Shown piece by piece: positions 39,357 through 53,002 of a DNA stretch of 64,000 nucleotides. Position 1 is the stretch's first letter. Each line of letters starts with the position of its first letter. Origin of the DNA: Patagioenas fasciata. Taxonomy: Eukaryota > Chordata > Aves > Columbiformes > Columbidae. The position numbers were made by a program, and so were the translations under genes. The stretch lies in assembly GCF_037038585.1 (NCBI RefSeq), contig NC_092520.1, positions 4,023,501 through 4,087,500 on the forward strand. Reading direction: 5' to 3'. A model generated the notes under the pieces. That model was given only the letters and a program-made list of their open reading frames with translations, searched no databases and was not told where the DNA came from.

Positions 39357-42300
39357 GTTGCTAAACAACAGAAAGGTGCTGTCTCTCACAACATCCTACA
39401 AATTCACCTCCCTTTTGGGAGCCACACATGGGTTTTCCTGACCCAAGGGAGGGAGGAGGGCAGCCATCCAGGCAACAGAACAATATAGGGAAGCCCCATT
39501 CAGGTCAACTTTGACCGAGGAGCAGATTGGTCTGGTTGATAAACTGGAAGCCTCAAGTTTAGCTTCTACTCCAGGGGACTTGGGGAGACGGGGAATGGCG
39601 ATTGCAAGGAAATTCAGCAAAAATTAATATGCCTTGGGGTCAGTGCAGAGCTCCTGCCTTGTGTACATTTTCACCCTTGGCCAATACAAAGCGCATTTTG
39701 TTGCCAATATGGGGTGTGAGCTTCCGATAGACGTTGCAGGATAACTATGTGCAAGCAGATATTTACTGGATAACGATGCTCAAAATGGAGTCACCTTGTG
39801 TAGGTTCTCTGTGTGCTTGGAGGGACTTACGCAGGTCCTCCCCATCTATGGAAGGAGCCAGGTTGTGCTTCATTCCACCTATTTTTGGTTGAGTTTGGCT
39901 GGAAGATCTTCAGACATGTTTTGATACACACCTAACACAAGGCAGTCCTGATCCCTGTAGGACTCTCAGTGTGACTGTAATGTGGACAAAGTCTCACCTG
40001 AGGAATGCAAAAAAGAATTTGAAGGAATTGTTCTTCTTTCTCTACTTTGGTCTGAAGAGTGCATTGATTTTTAAGTAAATTTTATGTAGGTTCAGGTGAA
40101 AAATCTGGCTTAAAAGGACCTTCCTAAATTTATAAGGTACCACTAGCTGCTTTGAAGTCTTCCACATGTATTATGGATAACACATTCCACAAGTTGACAG
40201 ATGAAACAAATACTTTCAGCTGTGCTTGGTGATCTAGACCCTTACACGGTGGAAATCAACAGATTCAGGCAACAAAAAAATGAAATTCTCCCATGAAAAT
40301 CTGACCTTCTACCTTTTCAGTTGGACTATTCTTTTTTTTTAATGCCTATACTATGAACAGTCAAGACTAGACACCATTTCCCGTTGGTCTGCATCCTGTT
40401 TTTGAGAACAATAGCTGCATTTTTGAAACAGTGCCAGTTCATAATTCATTCTTGCCTGTGTCCTTGGCTGATATTATAATATTTTGGTTCATTTAAATGA
40501 CTGTTCCAATTAGAGCAGATTTTTTTTTTTCGAATCAATAACATTCTTTTCTAAATTTTTAAATGTTTTAGGAGTAATGAGCAAAGAAAGAGGCCTCATG
40601 TCTTGATGAAATATGGGCACATAAATTCCCGTGACCTAACCTCCAGTCCACTCAATTTAATACAGTTCAGAAGTTCAGCTTGGTATCAAACTACATTGAG
40701 TTTATGTCCTGTTTGGGACAGACAACTTGAAACAGATGAGAGGAATCCAGTGAAGAACAGAAGGAGAGGAAGGCAGTGGTCAGGATGGAGTAAACAGAAC
40801 AGCTGTGGAAGAAAAAACAATACATTAAAAGAAGGAATACTCTGTACAGGACCCCACTTTTTATGGTGTCACCAGCTTTCACCCAGGCTGTCCTCTGAGC
40901 ACAGTCCAAAAAGTTGCTGGATGCATTGAACCTGCTGAGCATCACTTAATGTCATCTCCAGTCCCATATGTGTCAGCAGCACCATTTGCAGAGCAAAAAA
41001 TAAGTGCCAACAGCAGCAGTACCTTTGGTAGTGTGAATGAAACCATCCAACCTAAGAGATGCTCCCGAGATGGAACTTGGATGTGCTGGTTGAGTTGTCC
41101 TGGGAGATACAAGCACATTTTTCAGTTGTGGAACAAGAAGGATTCAGGCACTCAGGCTGATCTGAAAGGCCTCCATGATAATTTAGAGTTGTTACAGAAG
41201 TCCTGAATAATTCACATCCCCACATCTGTAAGTCCAAAATGATGGGAAAGCATCCCCATGCATAAAGCCTCTTCCAGGAGGAGGTCTCTGCTGGCTCCCC
41301 TGGGTTCAGGATTGATCCCAACATACATATTTACATCTACACCACCACCAAGGCTGTAAAAATCCACCCAACATTTGACTTACATTTTCTATGTGTTCCT
41401 TCCTTCTTCCCTGCTGATTCAGAATGTTTAAAACATCCCTCTCTGTTTGTATGCTTTAATTCTCCCCCCTTCCACTGTGAACCAATTCTCATAACCTTTC
41501 TACAAAGGTCTGATTTTTCACACCTTTCCCAGTCATTGCTGCATCCCCTCTGAACTCTCTCACAGTGCCTGGCTGGAAAATTTTGCCAGGTTTTGTAACC
41601 TCATGCTTGAGAGAAAGTATCAATGATCTTGAGGAGAGCATTTGGGAGCTCTGCAAAGCAAGACAGCAGAAGGGGGATTGGAACAGCTGCTGTGGAGCTG
41701 GGTCTCGTGACCTGATAAATTATCCCTAGTCAGGATGTAAATGATACTGGACATGGTCTCAGCCTGTCCTGTTTGTCAAGTAAAACATGAAGATGGTTTA
41801 AACTACTTCACAAGCAAGGAGAGGTGTAGACAGTTGTGAGGGCTTGGCTGGTGAACAGATTGTAAGTTGACCTCATTCATTTACAGCTGAGACGTCTTCA
41901 AAATCTGCACTGACTTCACCAGAAAAATGATGGCCATACCTTCCCAATGCGGGTAGTATGTTCTGTCTCTATTTCAAATTTGTGGGGGTATCTGAAACAG
42001 CACAGTGGAAAACGAAGGGAGTTTTCAATGTTTGTATGCAAAACTTAGCTATGTCTCAGCTATGTCTTTTAGGTCTTTATTAATGGAATAAAGCTTTTCA
42101 AAATTATTATTATTGGAGGAAAGTTAGGGAGATCTACTCAATTTATTTGATCCAAATAAAACAAGATCTCTCTTTGAGATAAGACTTTATTCCCATAACA
42201 ACTCTTGCACAAGACCAAAATCCCAACAGGCGAGTTGTGAAATAAGAAGTGGTTAAAAAAAAAAAAAACAAAACACAAAAAAACCCCAATAAAACAACAT

Positions 42301-43044
42301 TTGGGCCTTGAGACACTGAAAGCATTGCTTCACAGACCACAGTAAGTGGTTTGTTTAATTGTGCGGCACTCAGGTGCTCTACTAGGAGACATCTGAGAGT
42401 ACTTTGTGTGGGTGAGTCCAGAAGTCTATTGAAGAGCAATACAAAGTGCACAACGCAAACCGAATGAAACGACACGTCCTGTAGTGCACAAATGCACGAT
42501 GTTATTGTGCTTTTATTGCATTTACTCGAAAGTTTCCTTGTGAGCAGTCTGAGGAAGCAGGAGGTTGGAAAAGCAATTACACTGTGGGAAAAGAAGAAAA
42601 GCAGATAACATGACATTGGATGTGCACAGGCAGAGAACTGTGCAAAAGCTTTCTGTTTGAAAACTGGTCTCAGTTTCTGGTTTTAATTACTATGTCAGAG
42701 GGCAAACTGACATCAGGCTTCAGAAAGCAGATCTAACATACCACCCAGTTAAAGCAAAGGACTTGGAGCGCCTGTTTTTCAAATGAATTCTGACTTCTTA
42801 TCCAACAGTGAGCTTGACAGGATGCCCACAAACTGGTGTTCTGTTGCCTTTGAGATACCCTGGGGTGTGCTGCCTGGTCTCCAGCTGGCACTGAAGAACA
42901 GCCAGGTTTTGTCTCTATCCTGTATCACGATTGCAGACTCTGTATTGCTGTAACTTAAACCCTAGGAACATCCCAAATGGCACAACATTCTTACTGTACA
43001 CCAAACTAGCTGCCTATGTTTAGGCAATTGAATCGTCTTTAGCT
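39357..43044. other. Intergenic sequence, nothing recognised
   Basis: A poly-A run lies near 42256-42269. The parallel gaps 37546-38700 and 43384-45522 are equally plain. Confidence 0.5.
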
Positions 43045-43383
43045 CTTCTTACTCTCTACAACTACCTGAAAGGAGGTTGTAGAGAGGTGGGGGTGGTCTC
43101 TTCTCCCAAGTAGAAGGTGATGAGAAGAGAGAAAATGGTCTCAGGTTGCACCAGGGGAGGTTTAGATTGGATATCAGAAAAATTTCTTCACTGAAGGGGT
43201 TATCAAGCGCTGGAACAGGCTGCCCAGGGAAGTGGTAGAATCACCATCCCTGGAGATATTTAAAAGATGTGTAAATGTGGCGTTTAGGGTCATGATTTTG
43301 TGGTGGACTTGGGAATGCTAGCAAATGGTTGGGGTCTGTGATCTTAAGAATCTTCTCCGACAGAAATAGTTTTGTGATTCTAA
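43045..43383 (+). repeat. CR1 LINE 3' fragment
   Basis: Plus-oriented, from 'cttcttactctctacaacta' and 'cctgaaaggaggttgtagag' to 'tagttttgtgattctaag'. It is more diverged than the copy at 38701. Confidence 0.85.
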
Positions 43384-45522
43384 GATACTTAAATGTGGCT
43401 AGATGTAGACATCACCATGTGAGCTGGTGGCTGATGCTCCTTTTGCAACTAGTGAAGTTCTAGTCAATACAGTTGATGAAGCTTGAAGAGATGTTCAGCT
43501 CGCTTGGTCTCCCACAAGTTCTGAGTCACAGCCTCCAGCCATGTAGATGTAGATGCCCCTCTGTCAGGGGACCCAGATTTCAAAATCCTTCATGAGGACA
43601 TCATGCATTTTAACCTCCTCCTGTGATTTAAATGCCTTAATCTGGGCTATAGAGGGAAACAGCACTGGCTGTCAGTGGTTTACATCCCTAGACCATCCTC
43701 TTGAAACAGAGCAACTGGAGGATGCTGTGGCTTTTCTTTCTTTTCTCCTATAGCATAGTGTTTAGAGCATCATGTACAGTATGGCACACGGTGGCTCAAT
43801 TTTCTCTTCTGCAGGACGGTTTTCTTTAATCAATATACCAATTAATATGGGAGCATGGTACTTCCCAAGAGTCCCACTCAAGCTCCTCCACTCTGCCTTC
43901 TGCAGTCCCAGTGACCAATTCATTGTGTTGAGGACACAGTTCCCTCCTTCAGTGATTACTTAAGTGCCTCTTAAAGGGCACAAAATTGTACAAATTGAGA
44001 CAAAATTGAGGATAAATTATTAGGGTCCACCTAGCATTCCCCTTGGACTGTCAAGGAGGACATTTCTTGAAGAGCAGGAAATACTCATATGGGTAGAGGA
44101 GAAAATTGAACCAGAGTCTAGGCGTGGAATTATCATGGCAGCTCTATTTCTAGCTACGCTTTGAACAGAGTTTTGTCTCACAGCGATGCTTCAGCAATAG
44201 CTACCTGCTCAGGAGATTTGGCAGAGGGATGCTCAACATGAGAGTCCTGTTGGTGCTGATACAGGCATGAAGGGTTTTGTGCTGTCTGCGACGTTTGTGA
44301 ATATGCCAAGGAGCAGATTGTTAAATGCACGGGGAATTTCAACACCAAACATAGTCCTCTACAGACTTTAGGCACCAGATGGAAGAATCAGCAGCTGAAC
44401 AAAGACTGTAAAGATGTACATTTTGGGCTTAAATACCTAGAGTGGTAATTAAAGAACCCAAATCCTTTTCTGGCCCTTCAGCTCACTGGGTATCATTCTT
44501 CCCAAACAGGAAAAGAGCTCAATTTAGGACTGGTGGGTCCAGTTCAGCAACGCAGTAACTTGCCTGATGTCTGTGGTGAAACACGAGGGACAGATTAGAG
44601 GAAACATACGGCCTTGAATCATATACGTAAGGCAAGAAACATATGCTAAGGTCTGTTACAAAGAGCTTTTTCCAAGAGTAAGCAACAATTAATGAAGCTG
44701 GGGTTTTGAAACTTTTCAATCTATAACTCTCACCAGAATTTTTTGTTACAATATTTTAAAGTGAAAGGCAGTGGAGTCATAAAACTTGTAAATATTTAAA
44801 AAAAACCCACAAAATACTATATAAGTACTCATGATGGAAGGAAGTTTTACAAAAAAAACCCATTTTTGAAATAATATCTTACCTCATAGGTCTCTTCTGG
44901 AATTTCAAAAGGTCACTGTCATTATTCTATTTTATATTCTTCCTGTGTCCAAGCACTATTTGATGTGTTAAAACGTGAAAAGATTTATATAGTTTCAACA
45001 ACCTAACATTTCATTTTTATTTTATTTTGTTTTGGTTTAGTGATAATTGAAGGGAATGTTATTTACCACTAGACAATTGAAACATTTCCTTGTCTGAAGC
45101 AAACGGAATGTTGCAATGATCATTTTTATTAATTGTATGAGAATGTGCTTGCTGCACTAAGAATAACTGAATTCAGACTGAAGCTCTGGCCTTACAAAGT
45201 GAACATTTCCCAAATTCACTTTTTTTCAGAATTTTCTTGGGAAATTTTGAAAGCATTAATTTAAGTTTTGAGCTGTAAAAATGAAAAGAGGGTGAACTCA
45301 GACTTTCACGATCTGACTAACTCTGCTAACTCTGCCCATATCTGACACCATGAGCCAGTTTTACCGTCTCTCCAGACACTTCTACTGCCAGATCCCTTCC
45401 ACAGCTTCAGTTCAGGGAGTAGACACCACTAAAGACTCTGTTGCCCACAACTTTTCCTGCTACTCTGTTCCTCACCTAAGTGCACAACCCATTATTCTTG
45501 TTTTGCAGAGATCTGGAGAATA

Positions 45523-46335
45523 ATTTGGGTAGGAATGGGCTTCTGGAGACTTCCAGTCCAGCTCTGTTTAATGCAGGGCCAACTTCCATGTCAGAAGTGG
45601 TTGCTCAGGGCCTTGCTCTGACAACTTTTGAAAATCTCCAAGGATTTTCCAGAGTTTGACCTCTCTCATTATGAAGGGTGTTTTTTCCTTATATCTGAAC
45701 TTGTCCATTTGCAAATTGAAGAGGTTGTATCTTGTCATTTAACCAAATACTCCTGAGAGAAGCTGATGCTCTCTTCTTTTCAACAGCCTTTCCAGTATTG
45801 ATAAAAGATTTTCCACCAAGTCTTTCTCTTCTCCAGGCTGAACAAGCCTAGTTCCCTCCATCTTTTTCTCATATGCTCCAGCCCTGCAACCATCTCGGTG
45901 GCCTCTGCTGGACTCGCTTCAGTTCGTCTCTTTCTTGCACTGGGAGGCTCACAGCTGGACACAGTAACCAGATGTGGTGTTAGATGTGCCAAACGGAGGG
46001 GAGTAACAGCGTCTCTTGACTTTCTAACTAAGCGTTTGCGAGCACAGCTCAGTATGCAGCTGGATTTCATTGTCACTAGGGCATGATATTGCTCTGTGAA
46101 CAATTTATTGTCCACCCAGACCCTCAGGTCCTCTTCTGCAAAGCTACTTTCCAGTTGTTTTGTCCCTAGGCTGGAGTGTTGGACGAGTTTGTTCTGTTCA
46201 AGGTGCAGATCTTTGCTGAACGTCATGAAGTTTCTGTCAGGTCATTGCTCTGATGTGGAAGGTCCCTCTGAATAGCAGCTTTGCTCCTGACATATCAACC
46301 ATTGCTCCATTTGGTGCCAACCACAAACATGGTAA
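45523..46335 (-). repeat. Diverged CR1 LINE fragment
   Basis: Minus-oriented copy. Recognisable stages are 'gaatgggcttctggagactt', 'ctccaggctgaacaagccta', 'cccagaccctcaggtcctct', 'aacgtcatgaagtttctgtc' and 'ggtccctctgaatagcagc'. The ORF2 product is broken, but the reverse frame keeps about 148 open codons. It is older than the copies at 24490 and 48674. Confidence 0.82.
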
Positions 46336-48673
46336 AGGCTCAGTCACATCAGCTTGAGTGCAGAAATGTAGCTTCAAGCTGTGTGTAGCCTTATTTTCTT
46401 GATTTTTGCTCTGTAATGCTGCCTCCTCTACTTCTGCTTCTGATTTCATCCTGACGATTCATTTCCCATTTATCTACCACATTCTTGGTTCAGCCTTGCT
46501 TATTCCTCTTTGTTTTTCCCCACCCCACACCCCCTGTCCAGTTGCCCACTCCAAAACTACTTCTCTTTGGTGCCTGAAAATGAGTTTCTCTCCTCCTCTG
46601 ATCTGATCTCAGGGACCCTGGACTCTCCTCTTCACTTCCATGTTATGGGAAAGTCAAGAACAGTAAAGAGGAATCTCTCCTGTTGGCACCTTCCAGGATA
46701 TTTCTTCATAAGGAATATTTCTCATGAACTGTAAAATGTGTGTCTTTGATGCAATGACTGCTGGAAATGGACAGGAGGAGGAAATCTGTGAAGCTGACTT
46801 GGCTCTGCAATGCATCAGAACAGACACGATCAATAGCTTGGGAGAAAAGTGACTCTCCCACTGTTGCAGGACTGTTCCTTTATATCGGCCAAAATTTTGT
46901 TTAGTGTGATGTTGCATCAGCCTCCAAATGTCTTTGCTTGTGAAATAATATTCCACAGTCCAACGGGCCCTCCTCAGAAATGTCTTCAGTCTCTTTTCTC
47001 TCATCTTTTAGATTCACCCTGTTTCCCTGGTTACTATATACTTCTGTTTGACACCCCTTGTGAGCTGATCTCCTCCTCTGTTTACATGCATCACGTATTT
47101 GCAGGCAGCTAGTGTGTTGCCCACCAAGGTATCCGTGTCTCCCCCTGCTCTGCTCTGATTGCCTCTTTGCAAAGCTTCTCCCACCCTTCTCTCTTGGATG
47201 CTCTTCAACCTCCAGTTACACTTGTTGGTTGCTCACCACAAAGAGATGAATTGTACTAAAACCCCCTTCTCTGCTCCATTTCCCTCCCACCTTTCACTTC
47301 TCCTATCATCCCTCATTTCTACTCCTCTATTATTTGTCTCCTAGGCTCTTGTCTCACTTCTCCACCATGAAAGATGGGCTGAAGCTTCATAGGTCTCCTT
47401 CAACCTCTTGGGCTGGGGGAGAGGTGGGTAGATACCCATTACTGCCTGTTCCTCTGGAGTATTTTTAGCTCTCCACTTCTAGGAGTCAGTCACACCAACA
47501 CTTTTTCTCCTTTGCCATCACTTATCCTGAGCTCTCTGATGGCTCTCAAGTCCTCTCACCCCCTTTTCCTTGTGTTTCTTGGCAAAATCTATCACCAATC
47601 CAGACTAAAATCCTCTCTGGCTGGATAGTTGCAGCATTTTTCAGAAAGCTGCAGATGCAAGACTGATTTTTTGTTCTTTTTTTATGGATAATTTTCCTTT
47701 TTCACTAAAATTGAACCACAACAGCAGGTGAACGATTGCTCTGTGAGTGAGGAGATATTTAGCTTGGTCCTTCTGAGAGCAGAATACAGGGCAGAGGAGG
47801 TGCTGGTGGGTAGCTTTGCTGTATTTCAGCTCATCAGATGCTCAGCAGAGCTCCAACAGAGCAGGCAACTACCATTAGAAAGCAGTAAGTGAAATAATTA
47901 AATATACATCTGGAAAATTTCAGTTTTTCCTGGGGCTTGCATAAGACACTACAGAGCCTTGGTTTTGAAAGGAGATTGACCCAGTTTTCTGGAAAATCAG
48001 ATTTTTTTTTTTTTTTCGCAGGGTTGGTGCAAATGCTGCAAATTTAGGCATCTGAAATAAATCATCCATTGCTTTTGACAGTCTTGATCAAACTGCTTCA
48101 CATGGAAAGGCATGAAATAAGAATCCACAGGCACCAGCACCATGGGCTGGTTGTTATTAAAAAGATCATTTAATAAGGCTGTTCAAATTTAGGTTAAGCA
48201 AAGCTAGTACTGAAGTGGTGTGTTTCTTATACTAGCCTGCATCCGTCTGTGCCTTTGCACATGTGTACACAAAGAGAATAGGCAATTGTTTATGCAAAAT
48301 AATAGATGTGACCAGAGGATAACTTGCCATGCAAGGTAAGACAAGTTTTTTTCTCTCTTGTGAAGATTCAGGTTGTGGTTTTGGTTTGTTTCCCCCCAGG
48401 CAAGTAAGAGGGTACCGAATGGCATGGATAATAGATAAGAACAGGAAAGCAAATGGACAGGGCTCTCAAAATATTAGGAGGCTCTTACTGGATTTTATAC
48501 TAATGGCTAGTTCAGGACTGAGCAGGGTGCCTGCAGAAAGGTCTGTAGCCAGAGGCTCTGGTACTCTGCTAAGGTCTTGTTTTGTCTTGGCTTTGCAGGA
48601 AATACCAACGCCTATGGAAACTGGGGCTTGACTTTCTGTGGTTGGCCAACATGAGTGGTGACTTGCTGAACTT
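46336..48673. other. Intergenic, pyrimidine-rich on the plus strand from about 46440 to 47350
   Basis: There are many short CTCC, TTCTC and CCCTT runs without a regular period. A poly-T run lies at about 48001-48016. No gene was recognised. Confidence 0.5.
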
Positions 48674-49683
48674 ATAGAATCATAGAATGCTAGGGATTGG
48701 AAGGGACCTGGAAAGCTCATCCAGTGCAATCCCCCCATGGAGCAGGAACACCCAGCTGAGGTTCCACAGGAAGGTGTCCAGGCGGGTTTGAATGTCTGCA
48801 GAGAAGGAGACTCCACAACCTCCCTGGGCAGCCTGGGCCAGGCTCTGGCACACTCACTGAGAAGAAGTTTCTTCTCAAGTTTAAGTGGAACCTCTTGTGT
48901 TCCAGCTTAAACCCATTACCCCTTGTCCTACCACTGTTTGTCACTGAGAAGAACCTGGCTCCATCCTCCTGACACTCACCCTTTGTATATTTGTACACAT
49001 TAATAAGGTCACCCCTCAGTCTCCTCTTCCCCAAGCTCCAGAGCCCCAGCTCCCTCAGCCTTTCCTCACACGGGAGATGCTCCACTCCCTTCAGCATCTT
49101 GGTGGCTGCGCTGGACTCTCTCCAGCAGTTCCCTGTCCTTCTGGAACTGAGGAGCCACAACTGGACACAATATTCCAGGGGTGGTCTCCCCAGGGCAGAG
49201 CAGAGGGGCAGGAGAACCTCTCTGACCTACTGACCACCCCCTTCTAACCCACCCCAGGTACCATTGGCCTTCCTGGCCACAAGGGCCCAGTGCTGGCTCA
49301 TGGTCATCCTGCTGTCCCCAGGACCCCCAGGTCCCTTTCCCCTGCACTGCTCTCCAACAGGTCATTCCCCAACTTATACAGGAACCTGGGGTTGTTCCTG
49401 CCCAGATCCAAGACTCTACACTTGCCCTTGTTCTATTTCATTCAATTTCTCCCCGCCCAGCTCTCCAGCCTGTCCAGGTCTCTGATGGCAGCACAGCCTC
49501 TGGCGTGTCAGCCACTCCTCCCAGCTTGGTGTCCCCAGCAAACTTGCTGACAGTCACTCTATTCCCTCATCCAAGTCGTTGATGAATATATTGAACAGTA
49601 CTGGCCCCAGCACTGACCCTTGGGGCACTGCACTAGATACAGGCCTCAACTGGACTCTGCCCCATTGACCACGACTATAACTT
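48674..49683 (-). repeat. CR1 LINE fragment, about 1 kb
   Basis: The longest well-preserved CR1 here, minus-oriented. It runs from a two-unit tail ('tagaatcatagaatgc') to 'gaacagtactggccccagc' and beyond. The reverse frame reads [17 protein letters not shown] and the C-terminal end of ORF2. Farther in it includes the conserved 'ctccagcctgtccaggtctc' region. Confidence 0.93.
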
Positions 49684-50872
49684 TAAGGGATTCTCTCTGA
49701 GAGTGTTCCTAGAGCTTCCAGTACTTACATCTACCTGCTCCCACTGCAGGGGATTGGTTTTTTGGGAGCAAACCACAGCAAACTGTAGTCGGAGATATTT
49801 GAAGGAGATCTATTTTCTTGCACCATGCAAACAGCTGCAGAGGGAAAGCTGCTTGTTGCATGCAACCATTTACAGAAAAAAAGTTTGCATTGGCTGCATA
49901 AATCCCACATGCTCTACTAAATGTACCAGAAACCCAGAAGTATATTCCCTCGTTTATCAGCATGAACTCTGTTTGCATCAACAGAGGTTGTTGCAGAGAT
50001 TTAATGAAAGAGCAGTGAATGAAGGTGTAAATTCAGGTTACAAAATCACAGTCGAAACAGCCTGTATTGTGCCAGCCTATTAGGACAACTGAGCTAACTG
50101 GCAGAAAGATGTGTAATGTGCAGTTAATGGCTACATTTGATGCAGGAATAGGTACTTTGGCATTTGGGATTCTTGCATGCACAGAAGCGAACAGGGGAGA
50201 CAAGATTTGGAGCCGTCATCTGCATACCTTTGTTTTGAGGAATAATATCATAGAGAGCTCCCATTTCTCCGTTTTCCCTCTCTTGGCTCTTTTATTTATA
50301 TTTTCTTTCCCTCATGCTCCTCAACCCATCCAGAATAAACTGACCGTAGTGGGTTCATGTCACTTCTCAGTCGCTTACACTGCTAACAGATAAATCCAAA
50401 TGAGCCATGCCACACTTTACTCCTGAGGCTTATTCCTCGAGAAAGCTGTTTCTGCTCCCAGGGAAGTCAATCGAAGTCTAATTAGTCCCAGATGTTTAGT
50501 AATAACAAGAACTTCCTTCTGGTAGAGCCAAACAAAAGCAGCGTTAAAACCGTTAATTAAATGGGTTTGGCTCTGTCATCAGGTTATTAACTAATTCCAG
50601 GCATGGCAGCCAACCTAATACTGGCTCTTGGAGATATAATCTTGCCATGCTCGACACAGAAGGTATGAACTCAGTGTGTGGCTAAATTAACCAGTGTCTG
50701 GGCTTTCACACCAAAGAAAAAACTCACTGACTCCAGTATTGGCTTTCCAGATAATCCCTGGGATTGCTGCTTGTGCAAACTTCCTCCTACAAGAATAAGA
50801 AGTTGAGCTGATGGGTAGTGCTGGCTTTTGTAGATGTTAGATCAGGCTCTATTGCTGCTGACTGTTCGTGCA
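49684..50872. other. Intergenic sequence, nothing recognised
   Basis: No repeat or exon seen. Confidence 0.5.
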
Positions 50873-51089
50873 AAGACACAAGGAAGAAATGTTTGACACT
50901 GAAGGTGGTGAGAGCCTGTCCCAGGTTGTCCAGAGAGGTGGTGGATGAACCATCCCTGGAGACATCCCAGGCCAGGCTGGACGGGGCTCTGAGCAACCTG
51001 AGCTGGTGAAGATGTCCCTGCTCATGGCAGGCGTGGGACTGGGTGAGCTTGGAAGGTCCCTTCCAACCCAAACACTTCTATGATTCTAT
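50873..51089 (+). repeat. Short CR1 LINE 3' fragment
   Basis: Plus-oriented, from 'aagacacaaggaagaaatg' to 'acttctatgattctata'. It lies just past the probable end of the LRRC32 transcript and antisense to it. Confidence 0.88.
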
Positions 51090-53002
51090 AAATGCTTGCC
51101 TGCATCTTCTGTAGATCTCCTTGTTTTCCATTGGTTGTACTCTAAGATATGGAGCAGCTGTCCCTGCTTCAGGACCAAAAGGTGAAGGTTTAAGCTGGAG
51201 TCTGAACACCATAGAATAATAGGAGGACATAGTTTTTCATCTGTGGAGCATTCCAAGCTGGTGCTTTAATGTATTCACAACCCTGTGCTTTTTACAAAAT
51301 TTGAAGGTGTTTTTATTGTACAAAATTCCACAATGAAGACTACCAGCCATTTTCTTACATAACTGCTTTAAAAAATAGAAGTATACATCTTTTTGTAGTG
51401 TGCTGATTTTGACATTCACTAGCTGGAGGAAACAGAAATGGAGCAGCAATTTGACACTGAGTTGTTTACCTGGACAGGTTTTGTTTGACCTTAATTTCTC
51501 TTACATGCCTTAATGTACAGTTTCTGGTATTAACAGAAAACCTGATATAGCTCCTTTCCAAGCCATTGAACCCCATTAGCAGGCCAGGCTGCCACTGTTG
51601 GTGAGCTTTTTTTTCACTTCAAAAGGGTGAATTTGCTGTCAAAATATGTGACACAACATGTCAGTGTCAGCTTTTAGCAACGCAACAGGCTGGCCATGTT
51701 AAACCCATCACAGAATGAGGATCTACATAACTTTTCTTGCAGCCAGTCCTATAGACCATAATATCTTTTTAGTGAGAGACAGTGGACATCTGATCTGAAT
51801 AATGGCCCAGGACTATGTTCCTTGTGTATTGTTTCACACCAGTATCTTTAAAACACCTTTTTACTGTCTAACCTCCCATGACCTTTAAAAACTGATATAT
51901 TACTCTTTTGCATTGAAATACAACTGTCTGCAGTGAGTTCTCCAACAGTTTTCCTTAGAAATATAAACATTTCAGTCCAATGTTAGCTGGTTGAAATTCA
52001 TTCTCCGAGGTTTCTTTTTCTTTTAGAAAGTGTTCACCCCAGAGATGAATTTCTTCACATTAAGTCCAGTTTAAATATGTATTGCACGCAAGGGAAAAAA
52101 ATCTCCTCTTTGAGTTGAACTGCGGACCTGTGACCTTCTGAGCAGAAGTGGTAATGTATAATGCAGCTGTTTCATGCCTGAGATTTCTCTTCCATCCTTC
52201 GTGAGTATTAAGTGCCAAGACTAGTTAACCTTATCTATCTCTTGTGTCTCGCGCCAGTGGCTGGAGTAACACACTACAAGCAAAAGGAGGTATTTAAAAA
52301 GGTTCCTACCACCAAGGCCTTTGTGTCCCATGGTCAGTTGTGGGTTTTCTAAATGACAACCAGGACCACAACAGACACAAACTGTGATTTCCTTTTTCAG
52401 CTAAATTCTTATTGCTTTGGAACTCATGGAAGATTTGCAACCAATGTCAAGAGTAGCAAAATTGCATTTTTGGCCTGCCCTGCCATCGGTTTGTATCGTT
52501 TCGGTTTAAGAAGGGTTAGGGTCTGTTATTTCTAACCAGTTAGGAAAAAAGCAAAGCTTAGACCAAATAAAAGTATCTCATGGAGGTAAATTACTTTGAG
52601 AAGGACTTTCCTACTCAGCTGATGCCACCAATGGTTGTCATAAAAAGGTGATTTCAGTTACAACGCTCAATTTGCATAGTCTTTCTGACCAGGTGACATA
52701 ATGGAATGTCACGTTTTGTCAGCTTAGTGAAAGTCTCAGGACCTTAGATGGCTTTTTCTTTTGTTCTGGTTTAAATTACCACTGTATAAACCTTTTAAGC
52801 AGGTCTGCTTCTGAATGAAGCAAGTGCAAAACATGCCAAATTCTCCTTTCTGTCCCTGCGACCCAGAGCACTATAGTGGTGCAGTTTTGAAACTGTCTTA
52901 AAATCCACAGTTTAAAAATCAAAGATGAGAATTTTACCCTTCATTTCTACACACCGGCAGTGTAGCACCTGATTTCTTCCGCTTTCAAGGCATTTTGTGT
53001 TC
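51090..53002 (-). other. Likely LRRC32 3' UTR and immediate downstream sequence
   Basis: There is no repeat or ORF of note between the LRRC32 stop codon and the CR1 at 50873-51089. The part from 53002 to about 51295 is the probable 3' UTR if the polyadenylation signal at 51312 is used. Confidence 0.45.
51312..51317 (-). terminator. Candidate polyadenylation signal of LRRC32
   Basis: This is the first AATAAA hexamer I find on the minus strand below the LRRC32 stop codon, in the context TACAATAAAAACACC. An ATTAAA variant follows at about 51263-51268. Use of the first would give a 3' UTR near 1.7 kb. It is inferred from sequence only, and U/GU-rich downstream elements are not obvious. Confidence 0.4.

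Noticed and set aside
45780..46226. 148-codon open frame on the minus strand
   Set aside because: It falls inside a diverged CR1 and matches the expected ORF2 end.
48717..49160. 147-codon open frame on the minus strand
   Set aside because: It is the ORF2 C-terminus of the CR1 at 48674-49683.
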